From NCBI GenBank assembly GCA_030620095.1, contig JAUTXW010000110.1, forward strand, positions 839,001 to 903,000: DNA of 64,000 bases. The letters are read 5' to 3'. The DNA is from Kuschelorhynchus macadamiae. Taxonomy: Eukaryota; Arthropoda; Insecta; Coleoptera; Curculionidae. Positions 33,770 to 45,574 of this stretch are shown one piece after another (the stretch's first letter is position 1; each line of letters begins with the position of its first letter). The notes beneath the pieces were generated by a model that saw only the letters and a program-made list of their open reading frames with translations, made no database searches and had not been told where the DNA came from. Both the position numbers and the translations under genes were made by a program.

Positions 33770-36700
33770 AATTAAAAAATAATACAATTTTGCCACCCTG
33801 TACTCTTAAATTTCCGTTTTTGGTAAAAAATCTATTAGTACTTAAAATATACTAAAGAACAGTCGTGAATTTTCGGTACCTATTTCTGAAAGACCCAGTA
33901 TGTTATGCAGTTTCCACCATAATGTTCGCTAGACATGGAAAACATATTAATATTCCGTAAACACTCTTTTTTACGGCGGAAAATAATATAATGAATATTA
34001 AGGTGGGTTTATACAGGAAATAAAATATTATAAGAAATAAGGTTTTGGCGGTGGTTTATACAGAAAATAAAATTAAATAAGAACAGTTGCTGTCAAACCC
34101 TGTAACATTTTTCCAAGCTTTTTAGTACTGCTGTACTTACTCAAATAGCGCATATAATGATATATGGGCTAAAATGCTGTGATATTAGCTAATATCCCAG
34201 GCAAATTAGCTAAAATTGCTTGCCAAAATAACAGTTCTATTACAGTATAAAGACGGAAATATGGCTAAAGTGGGAAATAATAATTTGGCCATAATAGGGT
34301 AAAAATGGCCAATTGGCAATTATACGACCCTCTCGTTTGATTTTATGGTTGTTTTTGACTTTAAAATCGAGCTTTTTTAACTGAATTCTGACTTGTTTTT
34401 TAGCCGATTTTTTTTTCTGAAAATTATCAAAATAATTTCTCATTTTTTGCCTTTTCTTCATTTATATGATAAATCATATTGTTTTAAATTATGTAGAAAT
34501 AGTATTAACAGAGCCAATCAGTGTAAGAAATTATGGGTCAAGAGGAAATATAAAGATAACAAATCATGGTTTCGTAGAAATATATACACTATGACTTATT
34601 GTGTAAAATATTTTAAGAAGTTTGACTATTGGTAGGGACAAAAAACACTTGCGCAGGAACTTTTACTGTTAAAGAGTCTAAGATAGGCATCCCCTTCTTG
34701 AAACTAAAAGTTTCGTTTTCTACAAATATTTTTTTTTTGAAGTTTATTTTACTAAGATAATTGATTAAAGAGTCCATAACGTAAAAAAAAAAACGTGCAT
34801 GCAAATACGTTTATATAGGTAGAAAGAATATGTTTTTTTAAAGTGTCAAGTTAATGGCTGCTAGGAAATTAGTTTAATTTTAATTTCAAACATGGCGGAT
34901 CATAAAAAGCTTTGGGCTATTTTTTAAGCAAATATTCCTTGAAATTGGCCACTTTGTAAGCAAATATTTATCAAATGGCAATAATTTTCAAATTTAGCCA
35001 AAATGTAGCAACATTTACTAAACTTTTGCCAAATGCCTAATTGTTTTGCCTTTAGTACGCGCTAAAAAATGGCTAATCTAAGACCCAGGAGCCAGCGTAA
35101 CAAAATTAAACGACGATTACCCCAAGTCGGCGTTTTTCTATAATATATGGTGGAATATTTAATCTTTTTATTAGACATTTTGTATGGTAAATACTTTATA
35201 TTTCGTTTTTCTAAATAAATCTTCAGTTTGGTTAAGTATAGTCTTATAGGATATAAACGTAAATTTGAAAATGTGGCATTTTTTGGCAATATTATAGCAA
35301 AAATAACCGAAATAAAATTACCCAATTTTAGTTTAATTTTGAAACAAAAATATGATAATAAAAGCCACATTTTTTTCTCTCAATTTTTGTTGTCTTAAAA
35401 TGTCATAATCTGGCCCTTTTATATAGCTATTATTTCTATAATTAAACTTCATTACTTGCTAAAATATGTTTGGTTGGCATTTGGGAAAAATGCCTACTTA
35501 TTGATCATATTCTGACCTCGATTTATATTGATTAAAAATGCCATATTCTGGCATTTTAAACAGCTATGCTTACTATAATTTAACTTCAATACTTACTAGA
35601 ATATATCTGGTAATATTGTGGCAACAAAATATACAGATATTTCTACTTTTTGGCCATCCAATATTACAAAAAAAAGTTGGAGGTTTAATTACCACATAAA
35701 AGATATTTTTTGGCCAAGTAATCATGCTATAGCCTATCTACATTAAAAAATGCTACTTTTGGAGCCAAAAAATCTAATTTGAAGCGAGCTTTCATGGCTA
35801 GAATTTGATAAATCTCTGGTTTTATGTGTTCTTTATGGCTAACTGATAGGCAAAAAAGCTCATCAGCTAATTTGTACTATTTCGGTATTGGATTATTTTT
35901 TTTAAACAACTCTAATTTAAAAATTTACACAACTCATCCAAATATAAAAATATTCAGTGAAATTGTCAATATCATATGTTCCAGGACGCAATGCGTAGGC
36001 GTATTATCGAAATAAAATAAATTATGAAGATGAAAGTTGGTCTTTTTTAATAAAACGTTTTTTCTATCACCTAATGTTAAAGAATATTTTAACCTAGTGC
36101 CGCTATAAACTGCGATGTTTTTATTTAAAACCTACATCTTGCTTCGCTTTCTTGAGACAAAATAATCACACATAAAAATAGAAAAATAAAAAAAAATGTT
36201 ACAAGTATCAATTTCTATGATTTCTTTCGTAAGACAAGCAATAAATCGGTTTCTATTTTTTTTCGAAAACGAAGCAAGATACGAAAGCCAATTAATAGAA
36301 AAAATGTGGTATTTTAGCGATTTAATTAAAAAAATTACATTTTAAAAAAAGTCAGTGGCGCACTTTTTTTTGTCAACAATATTCAGTAGTGTCCACTGGT
36401 TCATATGTAAAAATGTTTTCCTATGTAGAATCACCCTTGAAATTGTTCTGAACGGTATTTCCGGTCGTCCTGTATAAGTATTTCCAACACTAAGTATAAT
36501 ACTATTTTTAATTCGTTAGAAATGTTTAAGTTTCACAATAATATTATTTCAAGAGAGTGACAAATACGTAACAGAGATATTGTTTTGTAACTAAAGCTAC
36601 ATATTACTAATGAAGGTACTTTTTTAAAAGTAACTGTTACAAGATAGTGAATAAAAGTATCTAGTTCCAAAAATTAAAAAAGTAACTAAGTTACAGTAAC

Positions 36701-36850
36701 TAAATTACTTCAGAATAACTTGGCTACTTTTATGTAATTTAAATATTAGATACTTTCAGCTCTGGCCATACATAATATCGTGGGTTCAAAATTATAACTA
36801 GGTAACTGAAAATCCGTTGTTTCGAGATAATCGCGCTAATTGCATTTTGT
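33770..36850. other. intron sequence, AT-rich, mostly unassigned
   Basis: Recurring short words GGCTAA, TTGCCAAA and TGGCCA between 34140 and 35800 suggest an old diverged repeat, but no unit could be set. The only coding trace is a PLE-like scrap at 34613-34804. Confidence 0.45.
34613..34804 (-). pseudogene. possible PLE reverse-transcriptase scrap
   Basis: Minus frame reads MDSLINYLSKINFKKKIFVE, then GMPILDSLTVKVPAQVFFVP and TNS. In PLE reverse transcriptases the active site is followed by a similar order (LN..N..I.FT.E.E....LPFLD.L......VYRKPT). The active site itself is not present. The match is short and by memory of the family, so uncertain. Confidence 0.4.
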
Positions 36851-36892
36851 TCAAGTAGTGATGCCGCCGAGACGAGAGATTCTCATCTCTCG

Positions 36893-36896
<4 letters not shown>

Positions 36897-36943
<47 letters not shown>
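36897..36943. repeat. (AT)n microsatellite, 47 bp
   Basis: Lies directly between the hAT-like left end and the PLE tail. Confidence 0.95.
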
Positions 36944-36944
<1 letters not shown>

Positions 36945-36947
<3 letters not shown>

Positions 36948-37880
36948 TATTTTTTTTTGTTGCGTTTTCTTAAACCATGTCTAATATTTTTTTGTTAAAA
37001 ATTCTTGGGTACTGGTTTATTTTCTTAAAAGAATCATTTATTTCCTTAACGTTTCGCGCTTCATAGAGAGCTTTTTCAAAAGGATATTATTGGCCTACAA
37101 TAAATACAAAACTATAAAACATCGATTGACACACTAAAAACTATTACAATAAAATGTGAAAATAGAACGTTACAATTTTTAAAACTTCAGTTTAAAATTA
37201 ATGTTAAAATACATTGGTATACGCACCTCGGAAATAAAACAACTCAGGGCATTATAGTAGCAATGATGTTTCAGTTAGGACTTGTGGAAATTAAATAAAT
37301 ACTACCGATATGTTTTTTTTTTGTTTTTGGCTGAAAGCGATTATTTAGATTAACAATGTTTACATTATTTAAATTAGTGTAAAATCAAGTTGATATTATA
37401 GAAATTATATTTATGATGGTGTAGTATAGAGTATATAGGCATTTTATTATATGTAAAATACTAAATTAAAAAATTAAAATATCAAACCGTGGTAAATCTG
37501 AGTCAATTTCTTGACATCTTGTTTATCATTTACGGAATGTTTTTCTTTTTTAATATGAAAGATCTCCTTAATGATTAATTTTTGATAGTTAGTATCTTTA
37601 TTCAAAATTCATGTGTCAGAAAAATTAAACTCGTGATTTTCTGATTTTTCATGTTTATGAAGGGCAGTGGCTGCATTTTTTTGTGTACTTGTGGCCGTTT
37701 ATTCTGTTCTCTAGGTATTGTGTGGGACTGAGGATTTATTGTCGGCCAATAATACCTAAATCTATAATATCTTTTTGAAAAAGTTCTCTATGAAGCACGA
37801 AACGTTAAGGAAATAAATAATTCTTTTAAGAAAATAAACCAGTACCCCAAGAATTTTTAAACAAAAAAAAAATATATATA
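36945..37880 (-). mobile_element. Penelope-like element fragment with inverted tail copies
   Basis: The minus strand encodes a GIY-YIG-domain end: YLENRINGHKYTKKNA, ALHKHEKSENHEFNFSDT, INKDTNYQKLIIKEIFHIKK and a KHSVNDKQDVKKLTQIYHG stretch (about 37715-37475). On both sides lie inverted copies of a roughly 125-bp tail (36960-37085 and 37755-37870) with TTGAAAAAGCTCTCTATGAA, GCGCGAAACGTTAAGG and CCAAGAATTTTTAA. Inverted partial copies at the ends are characteristic of PLEs. One internal stop is seen. The retrovirus starts immediately after its TA-rich right edge. Confidence 0.75.
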
Positions 37881-38244
37881 TGTTATATCCGTTTCCCATG
37901 ACCTTCCACGTGCCTCCAGAATGTCGCCACATATTATCACACAGTTGCGTCATTCACAGAAACCAACATCAGCAGTTTCCAAGAATTGCGCCAGTACGCT
38001 CAAACACCGTCAGCAGTCTCCATGGAAGCCAGCGGATGCTTGCCGGTTTCCCACGTACCTCAGCAAGATTTTTAATATAAATAGACTATGTAGATTTTAT
38101 TAAAAACAGTATAATATTATTCTTTTAAGTTGTAACAATAATTAATGTCCATTTGATTTCCAAAGTTGTGAACATATTGTTTTATTTTATTTTAATAAAA
38201 AGTGTTTTTTTTAAAAAGTGAATTTTTCAAATAGTGAGATAACA
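37881..38244 (+). repeat. 5' LTR
   Basis: Begins TGTTATATCC and ends AGATAACA. Contains AATATAAATA (about 38075), a TATA-like word, and AATAAA at 38194-38199, a possible polyadenylation signal. It differs from the 3' LTR at one position seen. Confidence 0.95.
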
Positions 38245-38247
38245 ATT

Positions 38248-38263
38248 TGGCGCAGTCGGTAGG
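38248..38263 (+). promoter_or_regulatory. primer-binding site
   Basis: TGGCGCAGTCGGTAGG begins three bases after the 5' LTR. The TGGCGCAGTCG start resembles the tRNA-Ser-type site of 17.6/297-group elements. The tRNA assignment is from family knowledge. Confidence 0.8.
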
Positions 38264-38399
38264 ATTCGTTTAAACGCTATTAGAACAAGAAAAAGGTCTA
38301 ACTGGTAGCGGCGGATTCCAATCCCTTAACGGAACAAAAGGAACCTGAGAAGTCCTCACTCGTAAAGCTTGGAGCCACATCGAGAACAAGACAACCCAG

Positions 38400-38422
38400 A
38401 TGCAGATTACGATTACGTAAGA
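38400..38422 (+). promoter_or_regulatory. candidate env leader exon end and splice donor
   Basis: A leader ATG at 38400 is followed after 17 nt by the donor GTAAGA (38417-38422). Joining 38416 to the acceptor AG at 43659-43660 keeps the env frame and would supply the start codon env lacks. Spliced env messages are known for gypsy-type retroviruses. The sites here are inferred from sequence only. Confidence 0.6.
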
Positions 38423-38638
38423 ATCGTCTCGTATTTGATTTTATTTTTCTATACTGTTCGATTTTTCAAATAGGATTTAAACATATTATTATTTCCCTTA
38501 CCATTTGTTTTCTTAAATTACAAAAAGGAAAACTATTTATTATTTTTGTTAAGATATTCTTAATAACTTAACGTTTTCATTTTACTCGTTTTTGATAAAA
38601 CCTTTTTATTTTTAACGCATCTACATTTAAAATTCAAA

Positions 38639-39877
38639 ATGTCTCTCGATAATACCCAAACAACCATTGAAATTGAACCTTATAAACTTTCTGAAATTTT
38701 TTCCATTGTACCCGAATTTGAAGGTGATCAAATTTCTTTAAGCAATTTTATAACCGCATGCGATTGTGCATACGACATGGCAACAACGCAACAAAAAGTG
38801 TTTTTAGTTATTCACATAAAAAACAAGCTCCGTGGTAGAGCAGCTCAATTAATTAGTTCAAGGAATCCAAGTTCATACCTTGAAATTAAACAATTGTTAA
38901 ATTTACACTTCGGTGATTCAAGGGATCTTACTTCCCTTATACACGATCTGCAGCGATTAAGACAACTTCCTAATGAGTCGCCCCTTACATTCTTTAATCG
39001 ACTTCAGGTCCTGAACGCTAAAATGCATGCCAGCATACAAAAGTCCCCACTCCTACATTCAAAAGAACAAAAAGATGCTCAGACCATGTTAATTGAAACT
39101 ATGACTCTTAATACACTTCTTACCGGTCTAGAGCCACGCCTAGGACAACTTATCCGTGCTAGTAATCCAACGTCACTTTTAGAAGCACAATCAAGAATTC
39201 GGAGAGAACTTCAGCTTTCGTATTTCGAAAATCAAAAAGTTAATAAACCAACTATTCCGAAACCCAGTCCTCAGTTACCTAGACCACACCAGCCACAACA
39301 ATTAAAGTGTTCCAATTGTAACAGAATTGGTCATACAATATCTCAGTGCAGGCAACTTTCTTCTAATTTTCCCCAAAATAATAATTTCCAACGACCCATA
39401 ACAAATTCTAATTTTCAAAGACCCGCAATAAACTCGAATTCTCAAAGATCACAATATCAACCAAATTTTTCGCAACAAAATAGACCAAATAATCCTAGCC
39501 AAAATACAAACCAAGCACAATTTAGGCCATCAATAATTCAAAGAAATCCCAATTTTCAACCAGCTAAGACGCATCATGTTAATACAAGACAAGAATGCTC
39601 CTCAGAGAATTATTTGCCCGAATACGATCAGTACACCGCCGAAAACGGCAATCCCGGTTTTTACGATTTTTTCCAACCAGAGGAAGAATCTTATCAAGAT
39701 ATAAACTATTCAAATGACACTAGTAATTACCAGGATTTTCTTACACCCCTTACGAATACCGACCCTCCAGACAATTCACCCCAGAACCCAATGACCGAGA
39801 TCCAATCGAGAATAGAAACACTAAATCTAGAGAATATGGATCCAAATCTCAATTTCCCGGAACAAGCGTTTCTTTAA
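38639..39877 (+). CDS. gag: gag polyprotein, 412 aa
   Basis: Structural protein that forms the particle and packages RNA. ATG 38639 follows the leader. Residues about 20-200 form the capsid-like region with RGRAAQLISS and a conserved LRQLPNES. One zinc knuckle, Cys-x2-Cys-x4-His-x4-Cys, is encoded at 39308-39349 (about residues 224-237), used for RNA binding. The C-terminal 170 residues are rich in Asn, Gln and Pro. The frame is intact. Its end overlaps the pol open frame (39727-39877), so pol is probably made by -1 ribosomal frameshifting. Typical length for the family is 400-450 residues. Confidence 0.93.
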   Translation: MSLDNTQTTIEIEPYKLSEIFSIVPEFEGDQISLSNFITACDCAYDMATTQQKVFLVIHIKNKLRGRAAQLISSRNPSSYLEIKQLLNLHFGDSRDLTSLIHDLQRLRQLPNESPLTFFNRLQVLNAKMHASIQKSPLLHSKEQKDAQTMLIETMTLNTLLTGLEPRLGQLIRASNPTSLLEAQSRIRRELQLSYFENQKVNKPTIPKPSPQLPRPHQPQQLKCSNCNRIGHTISQCRQLSSNFPQNNNFQRPITNSNFQRPAINSNSQRSQYQPNFSQQNRPNNPSQNTNQAQFRPSIIQRNPNFQPAKTHHVNTRQECSSENYLPEYDQYTAENGNPGFYDFFQPEEESYQDINYSNDTSNYQDFLTPLTNTDPPDNSPQNPMTEIQSRIETLNLENMDPNLNFPEQAFL

Positions 39878-42800
39878 GTCCTCTTCTTACTGTAAATTCC
39901 AAGAATCTATATTATATCGATGACGCATCAAAACAATTCAAACTTCTCATTGATACCGGTGCAGGCATTTCTATATTTAAGGAAAACACCGTACAAAAAT
40001 TTCCTACACGATTTCCCGAAAATGTCACTATTCAGGGAATTACCGATGAAAAACTTTCAATATCTCAATCTACACTCATACCTTTTACTATTGGTGATCC
40101 ACACAAAGTGTATATTTGCAATTTAGATATAGATTTCGACGGTATATTAGGATTGGATTTCTTGGAACATTATGAATGTATTGTAGATCTGAAATCAAAA
40201 CAACTTATTACAAATTTTAAAACTATGCCCCTTCACAAAGTAACCACAACTACAGCCATATCAGATGTACAAGAATGCATTAAAAACCGTAATAAAATTT
40301 CTATAGAGGCTAGAACTGAAAAAATTTTCAAACTCAAGTGCGAACTATTTAATACGGATGCTATACTTCACGCATATGTCAAAGAAAATGTTAGATTGCC
40401 AAATGCCCTGGTTAAGGTTAATGAACGCGGTGAATTTTTTACATCTATAATTAACTCAAATGCTATAGAAAAAACAATCGACTTTTCAAATTTAAATATC
40501 GAACCTTTTGACCCTGGAATTGATACTGAAACAATTTTTAACTTAAATACCTACCCTATACAAAACGCAGTTTTAGATAGGCGCTCAATTATTAAAGACC
40601 AGTTACGCACCGAACATTTAAACAACGAAGAAAACGATTTAATAACTAACCTATGTCTCGAATTTTCCGATATCTTTTATTTAGAAGGCGATAATTTATC
40701 TTTTACCAACGAGATCAAACATTCTATAGATACTAATAATTCAAGGCCCGTATTTACCAAATCATATAGATATCCTCACATTCATAAAGAAGAGGTAAAA
40801 AGCCAGGTAAATAAAATGTTAGAGCAAGGAATTATTCGCCAGTCCATCTCTCCATGGTCCTCCCCGGTTTGGGTTGTTCCCAAAAAATTGGATGCCTCCG
40901 GAAAACCCAAATGGCGTGTAGTTATAGACTACCGCAAGCTGAACGAGCTTTCTATAGCTGATAAATATCCTCTTCCGAACATTTCCGACCTTCTCGATCA
41001 ATTAGGGAAATGTCAATATTTCACAACCCTCGACTTGGCTTCTGGTTTCCACCAGATCGAGATCAATCCAAAAGACATCGAGAAAACTGCCTTCTCTGTT
41101 GAAAATGGCCATTACGAATTCGTCCGTATGCCATTCGGTTTAAAGAATGCCCCGTCCACATTCCAAAGAGTCATGGACAACATCCTTCTCGGTATTCAAA
41201 ATGAACGTTGCTTAGTGTATATGGATGACATCATCGTGTACTCTCCAACAATACATGAACATATTTCAAGACTAACAGAAGTCTTCAAGCGTCTCCGCAA
41301 AGCCAACTTAAAGATCCAACCTGATAAATGCGAATTCCTTCGAAAGGAAGTTGCTTATCTAGGACACCTTATTACCCAAAGTGGAGTAAAACCTAATCCA
41401 AGCAAAGTTGAATGCATTCAGAAATTTCCTATGCCAACAAATCCTAAAGAAATAAAGTCATTCTTAGGTCTTGCTGGATATTACAGACGCTTCATCCCAA
41501 ATTTTGCCAAAATATCAAAACCCCTGACCAAGTTATTACAAAAGGACGTCCCATTCACATTCGACGCGGAATGCAAAACCTCATTTTCTGACCTGAAAAA
41601 GGCACTTACATCGGACCCAATCTTAATTTACCCCAATTTCGAAGAAACTTTCTTGCTAACCACAGACGCTAGCGCATTCGCTATTGGAGCCGTCTTATCT
41701 CAAGGTCCCATCGGAAAAGATCTTCCGATAGCATATGCATCTCGAACTCTGTGTAGTGCTGAAACAAAGTATTCTACCATAGAAAGAGAATTATTAGCCA
41801 TTGTATGGGCTGTCAAACACTTCAGACCATATCTTTTTGGTCGAAAATTTGTTTTGGTAACAGATCATCGCCCTTTGACTTGGCTATTTTCAATTAAGGA
41901 CCCCGGCAGTCGCCTAGCTCGCTGGCGCCTTAAACTCGAGGAATATGATTACAAGATTGAATATAAACCCGGCCGAATAAACAAAAACGCAGACGCCTTA
42001 TCACGTATTAAAATTAACCATTTTAAAAATTGCTCAGATTTTCAATCAACCATCGCTATTTACGCCTCAAATGAAGACGACTTTAATAACAGACCCTCGA
42101 CCAGCAAACAAAATTCATTTTCAGAAATAATAACCGAAAACGATCTAGACGATAATGAAATAACCGACGAATACAATAGATTTGTTAATTTATACAAGAC
42201 AAAATCAATCATCGATTATTCCAAAATCGAAATTTCCAATGATCAATTTTTGGACAAATCAAACAAAAATATTGTCACTTTCTTTTGGCAAACTAAAATG
42301 GAAGATTTTCATTTTAAAATTATAGAGGACCTATTTGAGGAAAACTATGATTTTGCCCCGCTTACGGTAAACACCCTGTCTAGTAAGAGTGTAAAGGACC
42401 GCAAATATTTCATAATACCCTTGTCGTATAATACTGATACCGTAGTCCAGCAGCTTTTCTATATTATCTATAAATGTCAAGATAAATTCGATCTTTCTAA
42501 AACCTATTGTATCGAAAATAATTTACAACTTCCCATCCTCGAAATATTTTCATTCATTTTCTCTGATAAAGATATTAACTTAAAAATATGCCATAACCTC
42601 GTAAGAACCCCAGACCCGGATGAAATACCCACAATTTTAGATCAACACCATACTGGCAAAAAGAATCTTCATCGCGGTATTAATGAAACTGTCAAACGCA
42701 TTCGACAAAAATACAATTGGACCGGACTAACTAAAGATGTCGAAAAACTCATTCGAAGCTGTGAAATCTGCCAAAAAGTTAAAATCTGTAGGAAAAATCT

Positions 42801-43644
42801 TAGTACGCCCCTAGTCATAACAGAAACTCCAAAAACTGCATTCGAAAGAATCAATATTGACATCTTCGAGTATCCAACTCGTAACTATGCCCTTACGATC
42901 CGAGATGAGCTAACCAAGTTCACACAGGCGTACCCAACATCGGATAAAAAAGCCTCAACGATTGTCAATACACTCCTGCTATTCTTTCAACATTATGGAA
43001 CTCCCCTACGGATCCACTGTGACCATGGCCGTGAGTTTGATAACACATTAATGAAAGACCTGTGCACACTCTATGACGTCAAGTTAACCTTTTCAAGTGT
43101 TAGCCATCCGCAATCAAATGGATCGCTCGAAAGATTCCACGCCACTTTAACCGAAATGATTAGGGTTCACACAGCAGAACATCCCGAGGAACACCCATTC
43201 AATATCCTCCCCTATTCAGTCATCTGTTATAATAACACAAAAAACAAAACTCATGGATTCACCCCTTATGAGCTGATATTCGGCCATACGTCTAGCCGAC
43301 CCCCAGAAACCTTATATAATCAAGAACAACTTATCTCCAAATACATCCGAAATCTAAATAATAAAATGGAAACATATTACAAAATCGCACGAGCTAGAAC
43401 AAACGCCCAAAAGGAAAAATCAAAAATCAGATTCGACAAATCAGTCTCCGATAAACAACCCGATTATAAAGTTGGTGACAAAGTATATGTCAAAGAATCG
43501 CAAATTAAAGACAAAAGTGAAAATAAATTCAATGGCCCCTTTCAAATTATCGAACTTTACCGAACTTCAGCTAAACTTAAAAACCTTTCTACAAACCAAA
43601 TTTCAAAAATAAATTTTGATAGGCTAAAGACATACTATGACTAG
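39727..43644 (+). CDS. pol: pol polyprotein (protease, RT, RNase H, integrase)
   Basis: The frame is open from 39727 to the stop at 43644, in the -1 frame relative to gag. Protease: active-site Asp-Thr-Gly at 39952-39960. Reverse transcriptase: the YMDD box at 41218-41229. RNase H: TDAS at about 41662 and a TDHRP motif near 41860. Integrase: HHCC zinc finger (about 42645-42780), then Asp codons at 42859 and 43021 and Glu at 43129, giving DD35E. A GPFQI-like segment near the end (about 43530) belongs to the C-terminal integrase part. No stop or frameshift was seen. Start is by frameshift in the gag overlap. The GTG at 40108 is not a likely start. Confidence 0.93.
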   Translation, partial: LPGFSYTPYEYRPSRQFTPEPNDRDPIENRNTKSREYGSKSQFPGTSVSLSPLLTVNSKNLYYIDDASKQFKLLIDTGAGISIFKENTVQKFPTRFPENVTIQGITDEKLSISQSTLIPFTIGDPHKVYICNLDIDFDGILGLDFLEHYECIVDLKSKQLITNFKTMPLHKVTTTTAISDVQECIKNRNKISIEARTEKIFKLKCELFNTDAILHAYVKENVRLPNALVKVNERGEFFTSIINSNAIEKTIDFSNLNIEPFDPGIDTETIFNLNTYPIQNAVLDRRSIIKDQLRTEHLNNEENDLITNLCLEFSDIFYLEGDNLSFTNEIKHSIDTNNSRPVFTKSYRYPHIHKEEVKSQVNKMLEQGIIRQSISPWSSPVWVVPKKLDASGKPKWRVVIDYRKLNELSIADKYPLPNISDLLDQLGKCQYFTTLDLASGFHQIEINPKDIEKTAFSVENGHYEFVRMPFGLKNAPSTFQRVMDNILLGIQNERCLVYMDDIIVYSPTIHEHISRLTEVFKRLRKANLKIQPDKCEFLRKEVAYLGHLITQSGVKPNPSKVECIQKFPMPTNPKEIKSFLGLAGYYRRFIPNFAKISKPLTKLLQKDVPFTFDAECKTSFSDLKKALTSDPILIYPNFEETFLLTTDASAFAIGAVLSQGPIGKDLPIAYASRTLCSAETKYSTIERELLAIVWAVKHFRPYLFGRKFVLVTDHRPLTWLFSIKDPGSRLARWRLKLEEYDYKIEYKPGRINKNADALSRIKINHFKNCSDFQSTIAIYASNEDDFNNRPSTSKQNSFSEIITENDLDDNEITDEYNRFVNLYKTKSIIDYSKIEISNDQFLDKSNKNIVTFFWQTKMEDFHFKIIEDLFEENYDFAPLTVNTLSSKSVKDRKYFIIPLSYNTDTVVQQLFYIIYKCQDKFDLSKTYCIENNLQLPILEIFSFIFSDKDINLKICHNLVRTPDPDEIPTILDQHHTGKKNLHRGINETVKRIRQKYNWTGLTKDVEKLIRSCEICQKVKICRKNLSTPLVITETPKTAFERINIDIFEYPTRNYALTIRDELTKFTQAYPTSDKKASTIVNTLLLFFQHYGTPLRIHCDHGREFDNTLMKDLCTLYDVKLTFSSVSHPQSNGSLERFHATLTEMIRVHTAEHPEEHPFNILPYSVICYNNTKNKTHGFTPYELIFGHTSSRPPETLYNQEQLISKYIRNLNNKMETYYKIARARTNAQKEKSKIRFDKSVSDKQPDYKVGDKVYVKESQIKDKSENKFNGPFQIIELYRTSAKLKNLSTNQISKINFDRLKTYYD

Positions 43645-43660
43645 TCTATTTTTTTTTCAG

Positions 43661-45533
43661 ACCCCTTTGGCTTATTCCAGCCGTCTTCTCCCAATACTTC
43701 TTCACACCAATCAACAATACCGTTGGACTATTTTACCATGAGGAAAATTTTGTCAAAATTACTAACGATAAGTGGACGTTACTCGTATACAAAGATTTAC
43801 AACCCCTTAAAGAAACTATACAAAACAACGACAAATTACTTACTACACTCAGTGACGTGTTGAATGACCCATCCCCTAGAACTGTATCTTTTAAAATAGA
43901 AATTAAAACACATTTGAGCTTATTAACCCAAATTTCAAACGCAGTTAATCAAAAATATAGAGAAATCATGGCAGATACAAAAAAGTTATCTTATAGGAAC
44001 AAACGCGGATTAATAAACGGCATTGGTAGTATTTTTAAATCTATCACAGGCAATTTAGATTCAGCCGATGGCGAATATTACAATGCATGTATAAACAAAA
44101 TCACGCGAGATGAACGCGAACTTGAAAGCTTACTTAAAAATCAAATATCGGTAACTTCATCTGTAATTAAAAACTTCAATTCCACCATTCAAAAGATTCA
44201 AATTGATGAAGAAACCTTCAACCAAGACATAGATATTATACAGAGCGCTATCATGAACATATCTGATGACTTAGCGTTTTACGAAGGGCAAATTAAAACT
44301 CTAAATCTTTGCGAAGCTTTAATGGAAAGTTATGTTTTTCTAGAAGATTCTTTAAACGATATTATAAATGCCATCACATTCGCTCGTTTGAAAATTCTTC
44401 ATAGTTCTATAATAACTCCAGGAGATTTGATCACTTCTCTCCAAGGGATATCGCGTTCTCTATCAAAAAATAATCTTCCTCTCCCTATATATTCATCAAA
44501 TATTGCCAATTATATTGACTTAATTGAATTAGAATCATACCAGTCCGATAATAGGATTGTGTTCGTTCTTAAAATTCCTCTAACTGAACCAGAATCATAC
44601 ACTTTGTATCGAATTTTTCCTATTCCTATTATGGACAATCGAACAGGTCTTTTTCACATAATACCAACAACAAAAAAATACATTGCGCGAGATGACGACG
44701 CCTTACTATATGTACTACCACAAGACATCTCCAGCTGCAAGCCACTCGAGACGCACACTAAGATCTGTTCAGACCTTCTGCAATATCCAATCGACAGTGA
44801 TGCTATCTGCGAAGCACAGCTACTCAGGCAGCAGAACATACTACCGAAAACCTGTCAAACATCGATATTGCTAGTCACCGATTACCACGTCCAAGAGATC
44901 TCCACGAACTACTGGCTTATCTCAGTTTCCGAGCCACTTCCTGTAACCGTAAAATGTGGAACCAGGAATATAGAAACCCAGATCCTGAAGACGAACTCCC
45001 TTCTTAAGTTACAACCAAACTGTAACGCTTTTATTGGAAGCACAAGAATTCATTCCAAGTACCTGGTGGAGGAATATAAAAATGTAACCTATAAAAGCCA
45101 TCCTGTTCAGATTCCTTTCGAATGCTGCAAACAGTTCCCAGAACAGTCTCAAATCCCAAAGCTCAAACCCTTGAAGCTCAGCAACATCAATGCCGATGAC
45201 CTGAACGTTGCTCAACACCGCCTAGACCAATACTCAGAAGAACTAGACAAGTTGATGAAAGAACCCTTCATAACCAAACATATCCATTGGTTTACGATAC
45301 TCACAATATCAATGGTCGTTGGAATGGCAATCCTCTACATCCTCTGTAAGTGTAGACGTAAGAAGCCACTGAAACTGTCCATAACTGGTAGTCAGGATCC
45401 TCCATCACCTCCCAGGCCTAGTCCGAAGCGCTTTGCCCCATACCAGTTGAGAAGACTAATACCAAAAAGGCGAACTAGCATCCATTCAGAAAATACACAA
45501 GAAGAGGAAGAAGCATTTGAACTTCAGTCCTAA
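43661..45533 (+). CDS. env: env glycoprotein (spliced, intact frame)
   Basis: Envelope fusion protein of the insect retrovirus type, related to baculovirus F proteins. The acceptor (polypyrimidine tract and AG at 43659-43660) starts a frame open to 45533; there is no suitable ATG before GTG 43857, so the start should come from the spliced leader at 38400. A hydrophobic segment just after the acceptor could serve as signal peptide. A furin-like RNKR precedes a Gly-rich hydrophobic stretch at about 43995-44030 (presumed cleavage and fusion region). A membrane segment lies at about 45290-45350, then a basic, Pro-rich cytoplasmic tail. Several Cys pairs lie between 44730 and 45140. No break was seen. 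Confidence 0.9.
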
Positions 45534-45559
45534 AAGTAGCTGCAAAGCACCAACTTTTC

Positions 45560-45574
45560 ACTAAAAGGGGAAGC
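45560..45574 (+). promoter_or_regulatory. polypurine tract
   Basis: CTAAAAGGGGAAGC lies directly before the 3' LTR, where plus-strand DNA synthesis would be primed. Confidence 0.85.

Noticed and set aside
42669..42863. Minus-strand ORF inside pol
   Set aside because: It is a shadow of the integrase coding frame, as are the minus ORFs at 40819 and 44654.
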